Of a stretch of 64,000 nucleotides of DNA, positions 54,548 to 64,000 are shown piece by piece. The stretch covers positions 372,001 through 436,000 of the forward strand of contig CAVVIQ010000012.1 of assembly GCA_963748385.1 (NCBI GenBank), given 5' to 3'. The position numbers were made by a program, and so were the translations under genes. Numbering within the stretch: the first letter of the stretch is position 1; every line of letters starts with the position of its first letter. This DNA comes from Rhodoblastus sp963748385. Lineage in GTDB: Bacteria > Pseudomonadota > Alphaproteobacteria > Rhizobiales > Beijerinckiaceae. A model generated the notes under the pieces. That model was not told the origin of the DNA, made no database searches, and saw nothing but the letters and a program-made list of their open reading frames with translations.

Positions 54548-56468
54548 GTGAACAATGTTTCGACGACCCCTGTCCTCGACCGGGTGAAAATCCCCGCCGA
54601 TCTGCGCCGCCTGCCGGAATCCGATCTGCGCGCGCTCGCCGAGGACGTTCGCCGCGCCACGATCGACGCGGTCTCCGTCACCGGCGGCCATCTCGGTTCG
54701 GGCCTCGGCGTCGTCGAACTGACCGTCGCGCTCCACTATGTCTTCGACACGCCGAAAGACCGGATCATCTGGGACGTCGGCCATCAGGCCTATCCGCACA
54801 AGATTCTCACCGGCCGGCGCGACCGCATCAGCACCCTGCGCCAGGGCGGCGGCCTCTCCGGCTTCACCAAGCGCGCGGAGAGCGAATACGACCCCTTCGG
54901 CGCGGCGCCATTCCTCGACCTCGATTTCGGCCGGCCTCGGCATGGCGGTGGCGCGCGACCTTTCGGGCGGCGACAACAATGTCATCGCGGTGATCGGCGA
55001 CGGCTCGATTTCCGCCGGCATGGCCTATGAGGCGATGAACAACGCCGGGGCGTCCCATGCGCGCCTGATCGTCATCCTCAACGACAACGACATGTCGATC
55101 GCCCCGCCGGTCGGCGCCATGTCGGCCTATCTCGCCCGCCTGGCCTCGGGCCGCGCTTACCTCAAGCTCCGCGACGCCGGCAAGAGCATCGCCCGCCATC
55201 TGCCGAAACCCGTGGAGCACGCGATCACCCGCGCGGTCGAGCATCGCCCGCGACTATGTCACCGGCGGCACCCTGTTCGAGGAGCTTGGCTTCTATTACG
55301 TCGGCCCGATCGACGGCCATAACCTCGACCATCTGCTCCCGGTCCTGAAGAACGTGCGGGACGCCGATGTCGGCGGGCCGGTGCTGGTCCATGTCGTGAC
55401 CCAGAAGGGCAAGGGCTACGCCCCCGCCGAGGCCGCCGCGGACAAATATCACGGCGTCAACAAATTCGACGTGGTGACCGGCGCCCAGGTCAAGCCCAAG
55501 GCCAACGCGCCGTCCTATACCAAGGTGTTCGGCGAGGCCCTGATCAAGGAGGCCGAAAACGACGACAGGATCGTCGCCATCACCGCCGCCATGCCGTCGG
55601 GCACCGGCCTCGACCTGTTCCAGCAGGCTTTCCCCGGGCGCACCTTCGATGTCGGCATCGCCGAGCAGCATGCGGTGACCTTCGCCGCCGGCCTCGCGGC
55701 GGAAGGGTACAAGCCCTTCTGCGCCATCTATTCGACCTTCCTGCAGCGCGGCTACGACCAGGTCGTGCATGACGTGGCGATCCAGAACCTGCCCGTGCGC
55801 TTCGCCCTCGACCGCGCCGGGCTCGTCGGCGCCGACGGCGCGACCCATGCCGGCTCCTTCGACATCGCCTATCTCGGCATGCCTGCCGAACATGGTGGTC
55901 ATGGCCGCCGCCGACGAGGCCGAACTGGTTCATATGGTCGCCACCGCCGCGGCTTACGACGAGGGCCCGATCGCCGTCCGCTATCCGCGCGGCGAGGGCA
56001 TCGGCGTCGATTTGCCGCAAGAGCGGCAAGCCGCTCGAAATCGGCAAGGGCCGCATCCTCCGCGAGGGCGACAAGGTCGCGATCCTGTCGCTCGGCACGC
56101 GCCTCGCCGAGGCGCTCGACGCCGCCGAAACGCTCGCGGCGCAGGGCATTTCGGCCACGGTCGCCGACGCGCGCTTCGCCAAGCCGCTCGATGTCGATCT
56201 GATCCGCGCCTCGCCCGCGACGCACGAGGCGCTGATCACCATCGAGGAAGGCTCGATCGGCGGCTTCGGCTCCTTTGTCGCCCAGCAACTGGCCGAGGAC
56301 GGCCTGCTCGACGGCGGCCTGCGTTTCCGCGCCATGGTCCTGCCCGACGTCTTCCTCGACCATGACAAGCCGGAGACGATGTACGCAAAGGCAGGCCTCG
56401 ACGCAAAAGGCATTGTCGCCAAGGTTTTCGAAGCCCTCGGCCGCGCGGCGGCGATCAAGACGGCGTGA
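54548..56468 (+). pseudogene. dxs: 1-Deoxy-D-xylulose-5-phosphate synthase (four frameshifts)
   Basis: GTG 54548 (NNVSTTPVLDRVKIPADLRRLP); total 640 residues, exactly the family size. Thiamine diphosphate motifs are present across frames: GHLGSGLGVVELTVALHY, DVGHQAYPHKILTGRRD, IAVIGDGSISAGMAYEAMNNAG, then DVGIAEQHAVTFAAGLA and a C-terminal domain with EEGSIGGFGSFVAQQL. Breaks lie near 54909 (extra C; should read GAAHSSTSISAGLGMA), 55243, 55882 and 56023. It makes DXP, the first step of the MEP isoprenoid route. An essential gene, hence probably intact in the cell. Confidence 0.93.
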
Positions 56469-57194
56469 GCGCGGCGACCCGAGCGGACGTCGCCCTGGTC
56501 GAACGCGGCTTTTTCGCGAGCCGCGCCAAGGCGCGCGAGGCGATCGAGGCCGGCTTGGTCACCCTCGACGGACGCCCGGTCGTCAAACCCTCCGAATCTG
56601 TGCCCGAGAACTCGCGCCTCGACGCCCGCCCGCCTTACCCCTGGGTGTCGCGCGGCGGCGTGAAGCTCGCCGCCGCGTTCGACGCTTTTGCACTCGATCC
56701 GTCGGGCGAACAGGCGCTGGACATTGGCGCCTCCACCGGCGGCTTCGCCCACGTGCTGCTGACGCGCGGCGCGACGCACGTGACTTGCGTCGATGTCGGC
56801 CACGGCCAGCTTCATCCCACAATTTCGGACGATCGACGCGTAAAATCGCTGGAAAAGCGCGACGCGCGGACTTTATCGGCCGATGACCTTCCCGCCCCGC
56901 CACAGGTCATCGTCGGCGACGTGAGCTTCATTTCGCTGGAAAAAATCCTGCCGCCGGTTCTGGCGCTCGCCGCGCCGCGGGCCGAGGCCGTTTTCCTGAT
57001 CAAGCCGCAGTTCGAAGTCGGGCCGGAACTGGTCAAAAAGGGCATTGTCCGCGACGAGGCCGCCCAAAAGGCCGCATGCGAAAAAATCACGGCGCTGGTG
57101 GATATTTGGCTGGCGCGTTCTCGGCGTGATCCCCTCCCCCATCGAAGGCGGCGACGGCAATCGCGAATTTCTGTTGGGAGCGCGGCGTGATTGA
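56465..57194 (+). pseudogene. tlyA: TlyA family rRNA methyltransferase/hemolysin (one frameshift)
   Basis: GTG 56465 overlaps the dxs stop (GTGA). An S4 RNA-binding domain (ADVALVERGFFASRAKAREAIEAGLVTLDGRPV) is followed by a Rossmann methyltransferase (ALDIGASTGGFAHVLLTRGATHVTCVDVGHGQLH; VIVGDVSFISLEKILPPVL; FLIKPQFEVGPELVKKGIVRD). An extra T near 57105 breaks the end; removing it gives GWRVLGVIPSPIEGGDGNREFLLGARRD and a stop at 57194. TlyA 2'-O-methylates rRNA; the dxs-tlyA order is common. Confidence 0.88.
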
Positions 57195-58462
57195 TCTCAA
57201 CGCCCTGCTCGACATCGAAAAGCTCGGCGCGCGCGGCGAAGGCGTGAGCCGCGGGCCGCATGGCCTGATTTTCACCCCCTACGCCTTGCCAGGCGAAAGA
57301 ATCCGCGCGGAATTGGACGGCGAGCGGGGAAAACTCGTCGAAGTGCTGACGCCCTCCCCCAACCGCGTCGCCGCGCTTTGCCCGCATTTCACGCAATGCG
57401 GCGGTTGCGCCGTGCAGACTCTGGCGGAACCGGCCTATCGCGCCTGGAAGGGCGGCCTCGTCGCGGACGCCTTGCGCAACGCGGGAGTCGACGCTGAAGT
57501 CGCGCCGCTGGTTGCGGCCTGGGGCGCAGGGCGCCGGCGCGCGACCTTCCATTCCCGCAACGACCAGCGCGGCGAGCCCCATGTCGGTTTCATGCAGGCG
57601 CGCAGCCATCGCATCTTTGAGCTCGACGCCTGCCCGATCCTCGCGCCGGAAATGGCCGCCGCCCTGCTCGCCGCGAGGCGGGTCGCGGAAATCCTGAAAA
57701 GCCTCGACAAACCGCTCGATCTCGTCGTCACCGCCTCGCTCAATGGCCTCGATCTCGACCTGCGCGGCTGCGGGCAGCTGGACTTTTCCCTGGAACAGAC
57801 GCTGATTGCGGCGGCTCAAAATCTCGACCTCGCCCGCATTTCCAACCACGGCCTGGTTCTGACCGAACGCCGCGCGCCAAGAATTTCCATCGGCCGCGCC
57901 CGCGTCGCGCCGCCGCCTGGAGCCTTCCTTCAGGCCACCGCCGCCGGCGAGGAGGACTTGGCGCGTCTCGTCCTCGACGCCGTGGGCGGCGCGAAGAAGA
58001 CCGCCGATCTTTTCTGCGGCCTGGGAGCCTTCGCGCTCCGGCTGGCGGAAAAGGCGGAGGTTTCTGCGCCGAGGGCGACGCGGGCGCGCTCGCCGCCTGC
58101 CTGCGCGGGGCGCGCGAAACACCCGGCCTGCGGCAAATCAAGGGCGAACGCCGCGATCTGTTCGACCGTCCGCTGCTCGCCGGCGAACTGGCGTCTTTCG
58201 ACGCCGTCGTGTTCGATCCCCGCGCGCCGGCGCCGAGGCGCAGGCGCGCGAGTTGGCGAGAAGCGCTGTTGCAACCCTCGTCGGCGTATCCTGCAACCCC
58301 CAGACTTTTGCGCGCGACGCCAAAATCCTGATCGCCGGGGGCTATGCTTTGGAGCTTGTGACGCCGGTTGACCAATTCCTCTTTTCGCCCCATGTGGAGC
58401 TGGTCGGCGTCTTCCGCAAAGCGCCGCAAAAGCCCGCGCGCCAACGCCGCCTGCTTGGATAG
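57187..58462 (+). pseudogene. Class I SAM-dependent RNA m5U methyltransferase (RlmC/RlmD/TrmA family, frameshifted)
   Basis: GTG 57187, overlapping the tlyA end. The TRAM-like start (IEKLGARGEGVSRGPHGLIFTPYALPGERI) is followed by the iron-sulfur Cys set (ALCPHFTQCGGCAVQTL), a middle domain and the SAM site (KTADLFCGLGAFALRLAEKAEV). After breaks near 58065 and 58210 the frame gives a VSCNPQTFARDAKIL segment (catalytic Cys region) and GYALELVTPVDQFLFSPHVELVGVF to 58462. It adds a methyl group to U in rRNA or tRNA. Total length is normal (about 425). Confidence 0.85.
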
Positions 58463-58483
58463 GCCCCAAAGAGATTTCCTGCC

Positions 58484-59920
58484 ATGACCGAGCTTTCGCC
58501 CGCCGACATCGCCGCGCAAATGTCGAAGGTCGTCGGCGAGAAATATGTTCTGACCGCGCCAGAGGACATGGAAGCTTATCTGAGCGAGCCGCGCGACCTC
58601 TGGCATGGCAAGGCGGCTTGCGTCGTGCGCCCCGGCTCGACGCGGGAAGTCGCGGCCATCTGCGCCTTCGCCGACCGAAACGGCCTGGAAATCGTGCCGC
58701 AGGGCGGCAACACCGGCCTCGTCGGCGGCCAGATCCCCGACCGGTCGGGCCGGCAGATCGTTTTGTCGCTCGGGCGTCTCGACCGCATCCGCGCGGTCGA
58801 CCCGGCATCCAACACCATGACCGTCGAGGCCGGCTGACGCTGCAAAATGTGCAGGAGGCCGCCGACAGGCGTCGATCGCCTGTTTCCGCTGTCGCTCGCC
58901 TCCGAAGGCACCTGCACCATCGGCGGCAATCTGTCCACCAACGCCGGCGGCACCGCGGTGCTGCGCCTATGGCAACGCGCGCGATCTCGTCTCGGGCTGG
59001 AAGTGGTGCTGGCCGACGGCGCGGATCTGGGACGATCTGTCGCAAGCTTGCGCAAGGACAATACCGGCTACGACCTGAAGCAGCTGTTCATGGGCTCCGA
59101 AGGCACGCTCGGCATCATCACCGCCGCGGTGCTGAAACTGTATCCGCGCCCGCGCGCGCGTCGAGACCGCCTTCGTCGGCGCTCGGCGAGCCCGGCAAAA
59201 GGCGCTGGAGCTGCTGGTTCTGCGCCCAGAGCATGGCCGGCGCCGGATCGTGAAGAGCTTCGAATTGATGTCCGCGATTCGGCGTCGAGATCGTGGTGCA
59301 GGCACTTTCCGGCGCGCGCGATGCCGTTGGCAAGCCGCATCGCCTGGTACGTGCTGCTGGAGCTGGCCTCGCAGGCGGCGAAGCCGGCCGCCGACGCCAC
59401 GATGATGGCCTGCTGGCCGCGGCGATCGAGCGCGGATCGTCGAGGACGCGGCGGTCGCCGCCTCGCTCGACCAGCGCAACGCTTTCTGGGCGCTGCGCGA
59501 GAACATGTCGGAAGTGCAGAAGCGCGAGGGCGGCTCGATCAAGCACGACGTCTCGGTGCCGGTCGCCTCGGTCCCTGCCTTTCTCGCCGAAGCCGATCGC
59601 CGTGGTGACAGGCGCATTCCCGGCGCCCGGCTGGTGCCGTTCGGCCACATCGGCGACGGCAATATCCATTTCAACGTCGCGCCAACCGCTCGGCGCCGAC
59701 AAGGCGGCTTTTCTCGACCGCTGGGACGGAATTGAACGAAGACGTCGTGCACGCCGTGGTCAAAAGAATGAACGGCTCGATTTCCGCCGAACACGGCGTC
59801 GGCGTGCTGAAACGCGACCTTCTGCCGAAAGTGAAAGACCCGGTGGCGATGGATGTCATGCGCCGGTTCAAGAAAGCGCTCGACCCGCACAATACGCTGA
59901 ACCCGGGCAAGGTGCTGTAA
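58484..59920 (+). pseudogene. FAD-linked oxidase, GlcD/D-2-hydroxyacid dehydrogenase type (many frameshifts)
   Basis: ATG 58484. First piece TELSPADIAAQMSKVVGEKYVLTAPEDMEAYLSEPRDLWHGKAACVVRPGST then EIVPQGGNTGLVGGQIPD (FAD PP-loop), broken by TGA near 58837 that one added C would remove. Later pieces in changing frames: SLASEGTCTIGGNLSTNAGG, LKQLFMGSEGTLGIITAAVLKLYPRP, FWALRENMSEVQKREGGSIKHDVSVPVA, GHIGDGNIHFNVAP, GSISAEHGVGVLKRDLLPKVKDPVAMDVMRRFKKALDPHNTLNPGKVL. At least seven indels over 479 codons. It oxidises D-2-hydroxy acids, substrate unknown. Confidence 0.85.
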
Positions 59921-60747
59921 TCTGGCGGTGAAAAACACCGTCGACAACGAAGGCGGAAAGCGGCACGAGCGGTCGATGACGTTAGGTTTCACCGCAAGAT
60001 CGTACTTGCGTAACTGATCAGGGGCTCGCGCATTGACAACGGCTGCAACAAAAGCTTTTTAGCTAGCATGACTTTTGATAGTTATTACTGAATTATACTG
60101 TCAGTACACGGAGCAACGAAAATGTCTGGCTTAAACTATCGAGCCGCTGTCGGCGCTGCTTGTTAGTCGCGTCCAGGTCGGCGGGCGCGAACACTATGAC
60201 GTTGTTACTGATAGCAACGGCGATGGCGAAATTTGGTTTCGATACCGCTAGCCCATCGCAGGCGGAACGCTGTACAGCATAACCGGGACTTGATGGTTCT
60301 GTAACTGAAACGGTCGTGTTGGGGCCGACAAAAAATATATTCACGGGACCCTCGTTGATATGGGAGTCGGCTACAAACGGAACGTCGTTAACCTGTAGGA
60401 CCGACCCGACCCACTCTCGCCAAGGGGGCTATGGCGTTGCTATGAAGCCAGCTGTAATCAATCCTCCGGTTTTTATGCGGTGCGAAATCTTACTGTCGCT
60501 TCGGTGCCAACTTTCAACCTGGACGATGATGCTGTTTGGCTCCGCCGGCCTCGGCTTCGCCGGCTGTCGCGCATCGCGCAAGACCGCCTCGTCGCCGGCG
60601 TGAATGGGAGTACCCCCCATTTGCGCGGCGATGGGGCCTGTGAGCATCAAATAAGAAGGCCGCCCGGTGGCGGCTCCGTTTTGCTCGGCGACCCCATGTT
60701 TGGCCGCCTTCTCGGATCGCAGACCGGCCTTCCGGGTAATCGCGGCT
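59921..60747. other. Gene-poor, AT-richer stretch after the oxidase gene
   Basis: About 820 bases, with visibly lower GC than the flanks in 59995-60480 (for example around 60030-60110). Only a weak leftward frame (60093-60344) is seen. No tRNA, transposase or integrase trace is recognised. It may be a foreign remnant or a regulatory gap. Confidence 0.45.
60093..60344 (-). CDS. Orphan hypothetical protein (doubtful)
   Basis: 83 residues from GTG 60344 (NIFFVGPNTTVSVTEPSSPGYAVQRSACDGLAVSKPNFAIAVAISNNVIVFAPADLDATNKQ...). The frame stays open upstream without an ATG (VLQVNDVPFVADSHINEGP). Composition is unlike the neighbours (more Asn, Val, Thr). It has no recognised domain. It could be a fragment of a larger acquired gene. 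Confidence 0.3.
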   Translation of the reverse strand: MNIFFVGPNTTVSVTEPSSPGYAVQRSACDGLAVSKPNFAIAVAISNNVIVFAPADLDATNKQRRQRLDSLSQTFSLLRVLTV

Positions 60748-61131
60748 TCAGCGGCGATCCGCTCCGCCCTCGGCCGCTTCCTTCGCCGCGCGGCGCCAGG
60801 GCCAGCAGCCGTCGATTTCGGTTTCGAGCGCAAAGCTCAGAAAGGTCCGGATCAGCACGATGCCGGCCAGCAGGCCGACGCTCTCGACCGTGAGAGGGGC
60901 CGTGATCGTCGAAATGATGTCGGCGCCGACCAGCAATTCGAGCCCGAGCAGGATACCCCGCCCGATATTCGCGCGATAGGAAACATAGGCGGCCGGCCAG
61001 TCATTGTCGCGCCGGCCGTCGCGGACGAAGACGACGGTCGCCTGCACGATGCCGCCCACGACGATTGCGACGCCAAAAAGCTCCAGCGCCTTGGCCAGAA
61101 GATCGACATAAGCATGGATTTGTTCGGTCAA
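60748..61131 (-). CDS. DUF1622 family membrane protein
   Basis: 127 residues: two to three hydrophobic segments (ALELFGVAIVVGGIVQATVVFV; GRGILLGLELLVGADIISTI; SVGLLAGIVLIRTFLSFALETEIDG). The RxxIGRGILLGLELLVGADIIxT and RTFLSFxLxxEIDG elements mark DUF1622, small inner-membrane proteins of unknown function. It is divergent from acuI. The C-terminal tail (WPWRRAAKEAAEGGADRR) is basic. Confidence 0.85.
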   Translation of the reverse strand: MTEQIHAYVDLLAKALELFGVAIVVGGIVQATVVFVRDGRRDNDWPAAYVSYRANIGRGILLGLELLVGADIISTITAPLTVESVGLLAGIVLIRTFLSFALETEIDGCWPWRRAAKEAAEGGADRR

Positions 61132-61281
61132 GTTCCCGCTCTCTTTCGCCTTGCCATGGGGGACGCGGCGGCGACTTGATTATCATGGCCCGTGTGCCTT
61201 CGGCCAATATCATTGATCGCGACGCCATCGGCTTGACGCTCTTGCGCGTCATCGTCTCATAGCGACCCGACGGAGGCGCCC

Positions 61282-62268
61282 ATGTCCAGGTTCAAAGCCA
61301 TACGCATCGATAATGATGTATCCGGTTACCGCGCGGCTTATTCGGAATTCGAGCCATCCGAATTGATGGACGGCGACGTGACCGTCCGGGTCACCCATTC
61401 CACGGTCAATTACAAGGACGGCCTCGCGATCACCGGCAAGTCGCCGGTGGTGCGGCGCTTCCCGATGATCCCGGGCATCGATTTCGCCGGCGTGGTCGAA
61501 AGCTCCTCCCACCCGGAATTCAAGCCAGGCGATCAGGTGGTTCTCAACGGCTGGGGCTGCGGCGAAAGCCATTTCGGTGGCTTTTCGCAAAAGGCGCGGG
61601 TCAAGGGCGACTGGCTCTTGCCGCTGCCCAACGCCTTTACCGCCGCGCAGAGCATGGCGATCGGCACCGCCGGCTATACGGCGGCGCTCGCCGTTCTGGC
61701 GCTCGAAAAGCAGGGCATGACGCCCGATCGCGGCCCGGTTCTCGTCACTGGCGCGGCCGGCGGCGTCGGCTCGATCGCCATCTGCCTGCTCGCCAAGGCG
61801 GGCTGGCGGGTCATCGCCTCGACCGGCCGGAAGGATGAGGCCGATTTCCTGGCCTATCTCGGCGCGTCCGAGGTCATCGACCGCGCCGGGCTTTCGGCGC
61901 CCGGAAAGCCGCTCGGCAGGGAGCGCTGGGCGGCGGCCGTCGACGCGGTCGGCTCGCACACCCTCGCCAATGTCCTCGCCCAGACCTCTTATGATGGCGC
62001 CGTGGCCGCCTGCGGCCTCGCCCAGGGCATGGACCTGCCGACGAGCGTCGCCCCCTTCATCCTGCGCGGCGTCTCTCTACTCGGGATCGACAGCGTGATG
62101 AAGCCGAGAGCGGCGAGGCTCGAAGCCTGGAATCTCCTGGCGCGCGATCTCGACACCGCCAAGCTGGCCGATTTGAGCACGACCATCGGCCTTTACAAGG
62201 TGATGCACACCGCCGCCGAAATTCTCGAAGGCAAGGTCCGCGGCCGAGTGATCGTGGAGATCGATTGA
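61282..62268 (+). CDS. acuI: Acrylyl-CoA reductase AcuI / YhdH-type quinone oxidoreductase
   Basis: 328 residues, medium-chain dehydrogenase/reductase without zinc. Motifs: VNYKDGLAITGKSPVVRRFPMIPGIDFAGVV, WGCGESHFGGFSQKARVKGDWLLPLP, and the NADPH-binding VLVTGAAGGVGSIAICLLAKAGWRVIASTGR. YhdH/AcuI proteins reduce acryloyl-CoA to propionyl-CoA with NADPH, which protects cells from acrylate. The start follows GGAGGCGCC. Single gene between two divergent or unrelated genes. Confidence 0.9.
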   Translation: MSRFKAIRIDNDVSGYRAAYSEFEPSELMDGDVTVRVTHSTVNYKDGLAITGKSPVVRRFPMIPGIDFAGVVESSSHPEFKPGDQVVLNGWGCGESHFGGFSQKARVKGDWLLPLPNAFTAAQSMAIGTAGYTAALAVLALEKQGMTPDRGPVLVTGAAGGVGSIAICLLAKAGWRVIASTGRKDEADFLAYLGASEVIDRAGLSAPGKPLGRERWAAAVDAVGSHTLANVLAQTSYDGAVAACGLAQGMDLPTSVAPFILRGVSLLGIDSVMKPRAARLEAWNLLARDLDTAKLADLSTTIGLYKVMHTAAEILEGKVRGRVIVEID

Positions 62269-62424
62269 CCGCCCGGGAAAAGCCACGGGGGGGAAGGCGC
62301 GACGCGAAGGGCGCTACCGGGTTCCCTCGGGCCAACTCAACAAGAACTCGCGGTCGCGATAAGTTTCAAGCTATGCTGTTCGTGGCGGGACGCGAATCCG
62401 GCGCGGGTCAGAAAGGATAATGCG

Positions 62425-62730
62425 ATGTTTCGAAAATTTGGGTCAGCGGCGCTGTTGATGCTGGCGTTGGCGACGCCCGTCCATGACGCGGCCGCGCAGG
62501 ACGTGCCGGGCGGCGCGCTGCTGGGCGGCGTCGGCGGCGCCATCATCGGCGGGGCGGTCGGCGGCGGCCGGGGCGCCTTGATCGGCGCGGGTGTGGGCGC
62601 CGCCACCGGAGCGATCATCGCGGCGGAAGGCGAGCGACGCCGGGGCGGCTATTATTATTATCGGAGAGGCTGCTACCTGCGGCGCTCGGACGGCGTTTGG
62701 GTCCACGTCTCGCGGCGCTATTGCTACTAG
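62425..62730 (+). CDS. Exported glycine-zipper protein
   Basis: 101 residues. A signal peptide (SAALLMLALATPVHDAAAQ) is followed by a glycine-zipper membrane motif (GGALLGGVGGAIIGGAVGGGRGALIGAGVGAATGAIIA) and a basic, Tyr- and Cys-containing tail (RRGGYYYYRRGCYLRRSDGVWVHVSRRYCY). Such small outer-envelope proteins are common in Rhizobiales and may interact with membranes or surface polymers. Function unknown. Confidence 0.78.
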   Translation: MFRKFGSAALLMLALATPVHDAAAQDVPGGALLGGVGGAIIGGAVGGGRGALIGAGVGAATGAIIAAEGERRRGGYYYYRRGCYLRRSDGVWVHVSRRYCY

Positions 62731-62762
62731 GCCGAATTTCTCAACGCCCGCCGGCGTGAAAA

Positions 62763-63662
62763 CTACTCCCCCTGCCCGGCGCCGGCGAGCGCGGCGCGGC
62801 GCCTGTTCAACTGCGCGCCGGCGTGATCCATGAAGGCGCGCACGCGGGCGGCGTAGCGCAGGTCGGGATGGGTCAGGAGCCAGAGCACGGCGCCGCGTCC
62901 GGCCATCGGTTCGTCGGTGCAGACCAGTTCGGGATGCTGGTCGCCGATGAAGCGCGGCAAAAAGCCTACGCCCACCCCCTGCGCGATGCATTGGGCTATG
63001 CCGACCGTGGTGTTGCAGCGCATGGCGATGCGATGCGGCGGGATTTCCTTCTCGATCCAGTCGAAAACGTCCACGCCGCCGAAATGTTCGTTGAAGCCGA
63101 TGTAGTCATGGCTTTCGTCGGCGAGATCGAAACCCAATTCATAGAGTTCGCGCGACACATAGCGGCCCCAGACGGACGAACCGATACGCCGGCCGACGAG
63201 CGTTTCCGGCGGCGCATGGGTCGAGCGTATGGCGATGTCGGCGTCACGGCGCGAGAGGTTGAGCGGCTGGCTGGTCACCAGCACGTCGAGTTGGATGTCG
63301 GGATAGGCCCTGCGGAAGCTCGCCAGAATGGGCGCCAGGACATAATTGAACAAGGCGTCGTTGGTGGTGAGCCGCAACAGGCCGGAAGGCTTTTCGTCGC
63401 GGCCCGCGATGCGGCGCTCGAAGTCCATCACGTCGCGACCCATGCGCTCGGCGAGCGCGACCATTTCCTGGCCGGCGGCGGTGGCGGAATAGCCGTTGCG
63501 CGAGCGCTCGAACAATTTGGCGCCGATCGTCGCCTCGAGCGCGCCGAGCCGGCGGAAAACCGTCGAATGATTGAGATTGAGCGCAGCCGCCGCGCCAACC
63601 AGCGAGCCGGATTCCGCAATCCCGCGCACCAGGCGAAAATCGTCCCAACTGATCCGATTCAT
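62763..63662 (-). CDS. LysR-family transcriptional regulator
   Basis: 299 residues from ATG 63662 (MNRISWDDFRLVRGIAESGSLVGAAAALNLNHSTVFRRLGALEATIGAKLFERSRNGYSATAAG), the standard winged helix. The substrate domain follows (GLLRLTTNDALFNYVLAPILASFRRAYPDIQLDVLVT ... DADIAIRSTHAPPETLVGRRI ... GVGVGFLPRFIGD). The HSTVFRRLGALE recognition helix resembles regulators of the group acting on single neighbouring genes. Its target is unknown. The 103-bp repeat element lies 49 bases before the start. Confidence 0.9.
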   Translation of the reverse strand: MNRISWDDFRLVRGIAESGSLVGAAAALNLNHSTVFRRLGALEATIGAKLFERSRNGYSATAAGQEMVALAERMGRDVMDFERRIAGRDEKPSGLLRLTTNDALFNYVLAPILASFRRAYPDIQLDVLVTSQPLNLSRRDADIAIRSTHAPPETLVGRRIGSSVWGRYVSRELYELGFDLADESHDYIGFNEHFGGVDVFDWIEKEIPPHRIAMRCNTTVGIAQCIAQGVGVGFLPRFIGDQHPELVCTDEPMAGRGAVLWLLTHPDLRYAARVRAFMDHAGAQLNRRRAALAGAGQGE

Positions 63663-63710
63663 GGCCCCAAAATGGGTTTTTTCCACAAAAAGCGCAAGGC
63701 TTCCGCCGTT

Positions 63711-63813
63711 TAACCCGCATTTCTCACATTGTCGTCGCCTTGCGCTGGCCCTTCTTGCGTTCGACTCGTCGCAACGGCGACGCAGGTCGGCCCCATGTGA
63801 GAAACGCGGGTTA
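63711..63813. repeat. 103-bp element with 19-bp terminal inverted repeats (MITE-like)
   Basis: Left end TAACCCGCATTTCTCACAT (63711-63729) and right end (63795-63813) are inverted repeats with one mismatch. Inside, CGTCGCC-TTGCG occurs again in inverted form, so the arms extend imperfectly. The right end supplies the TAA stop of the tsaC gene. No target duplication is evident. A regulatory or terminator hairpin is the alternative. Confidence 0.6.
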
Positions 63814-64000
63814 CCCGCGCGGCGCGGCGGCGCGGCGCAGCCGATCATTGATCGCTTCGCCGAGATCGGCCTCGGGAATGGGCGCGACCGCGATTTTTTT
63901 CGCGCCGGCGGCGTCGAGCGCCCGCAGCATGGAAAAGAGATTGGCCGCCGCCTCGACCAGATCGCCGCGCGGCGAGAGGTCCAGCGCCTTTCCCGAGGCG
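63811..64000 (-). CDS. Threonylcarbamoyl-AMP synthase (Sua5/TsaC family), C-terminal end
   Basis: The 62 residues seen (SGKALDLSPRGDLVEAAANLFSMLRALD, KKIAVAPIPEADLGEAINDRLRRAAAPRG) match the C-terminal Sua5 domain found in Rhizobiales TsaC/Sua5 proteins. The enzyme makes threonylcarbamoyl-AMP for t6A modification of tRNAs. The gene continues beyond the window. Its TAA stop lies in the inverted repeat at 63795-63813. Confidence 0.7.
   Translation of the reverse strand, partial: ASGKALDLSPRGDLVEAAANLFSMLRALDAAGAKKIAVAPIPEADLGEAINDRLRRAAAPRG

Overview
The window is GC-rich DNA of an alphaproteobacterium, most likely a Hyphomicrobiales (Rhizobiales) lineage of the Beijerinckiaceae/Methylocystaceae type. 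This rests on the Cpa/Tad pilus set, the imuA-imuB-dnaE2 mutagenesis cassette with an alphaproteobacterial GTTC-N7-GTTC LexA box, and GTA-like phage genes. The genus cannot be fixed from the sequence.

Layout. 1-344: 5' part of an HlyD/EmrA-type membrane-fusion gene. 757-10897: a Tad (Flp) pilus locus, two tandem flp pilins, cpaA, cpaB, cpaC, cpaD, cpaE, cpaF, tadB and tadC on the minus strand, plus a small secretin-N-domain-like protein facing away. 10924-16516: SOS-controlled imuA-imuB-dnaE2. 16619-49445: a GTA-like/siphoviral prophage read mainly leftward. Its gene order is repressor, small and large terminase, portal, protease, capsid, connectors, tail tube, chaperones, tape measure, GTA gp12-gp15-like tail tip, fibre genes, then a lysis block with four cell-wall-active or peptidase-like enzymes. 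No integrase or replication gene is visible. 49442-64000: host genes meaB, yjbQ, ppdK, an HdeD-like gene, dxs, tlyA, a 5-methyluridine methyltransferase, an FAD-linked oxidase, a DUF1622 gene, acuI, a glycine-zipper protein, a LysR regulator and the 3' end of tsaC/sua5.

The most interesting part is the prophage control region (47175-48174). An S24-type repressor is flanked by repeats of the form TGGG-N6-CCCA. A leftward promoter toward the terminase genes is followed at once by an intrinsic terminator, so the structural operon seems to need read-through or antitermination. The rightward promoter carries an operator against its -35 box and a perfect LexA box over its -10. The same LexA-box form lies in front of imuA, which suggests that mutagenesis and prophage are both tied to DNA damage.

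Other points: a full-length hisC lies, in reverse orientation, inside the head-gene module and abuts a deleted copy of the portal gene. The GTA gp15-like tail protein appears split, its TIM-barrel part fused to an extra DUF2460 domain. A -1 frameshift may join the two tail-assembly chaperones. Two microproteins share the C-terminal residues LTPPDED.

Caution: between about 44.4 and 60 kb many conserved genes (terL, portal, ppdK, yjbQ, dxs, tlyA and others) carry single-base frameshifts although their total lengths are normal. This looks more like sequence error than gene decay, and such genes are reported here as one gene each.
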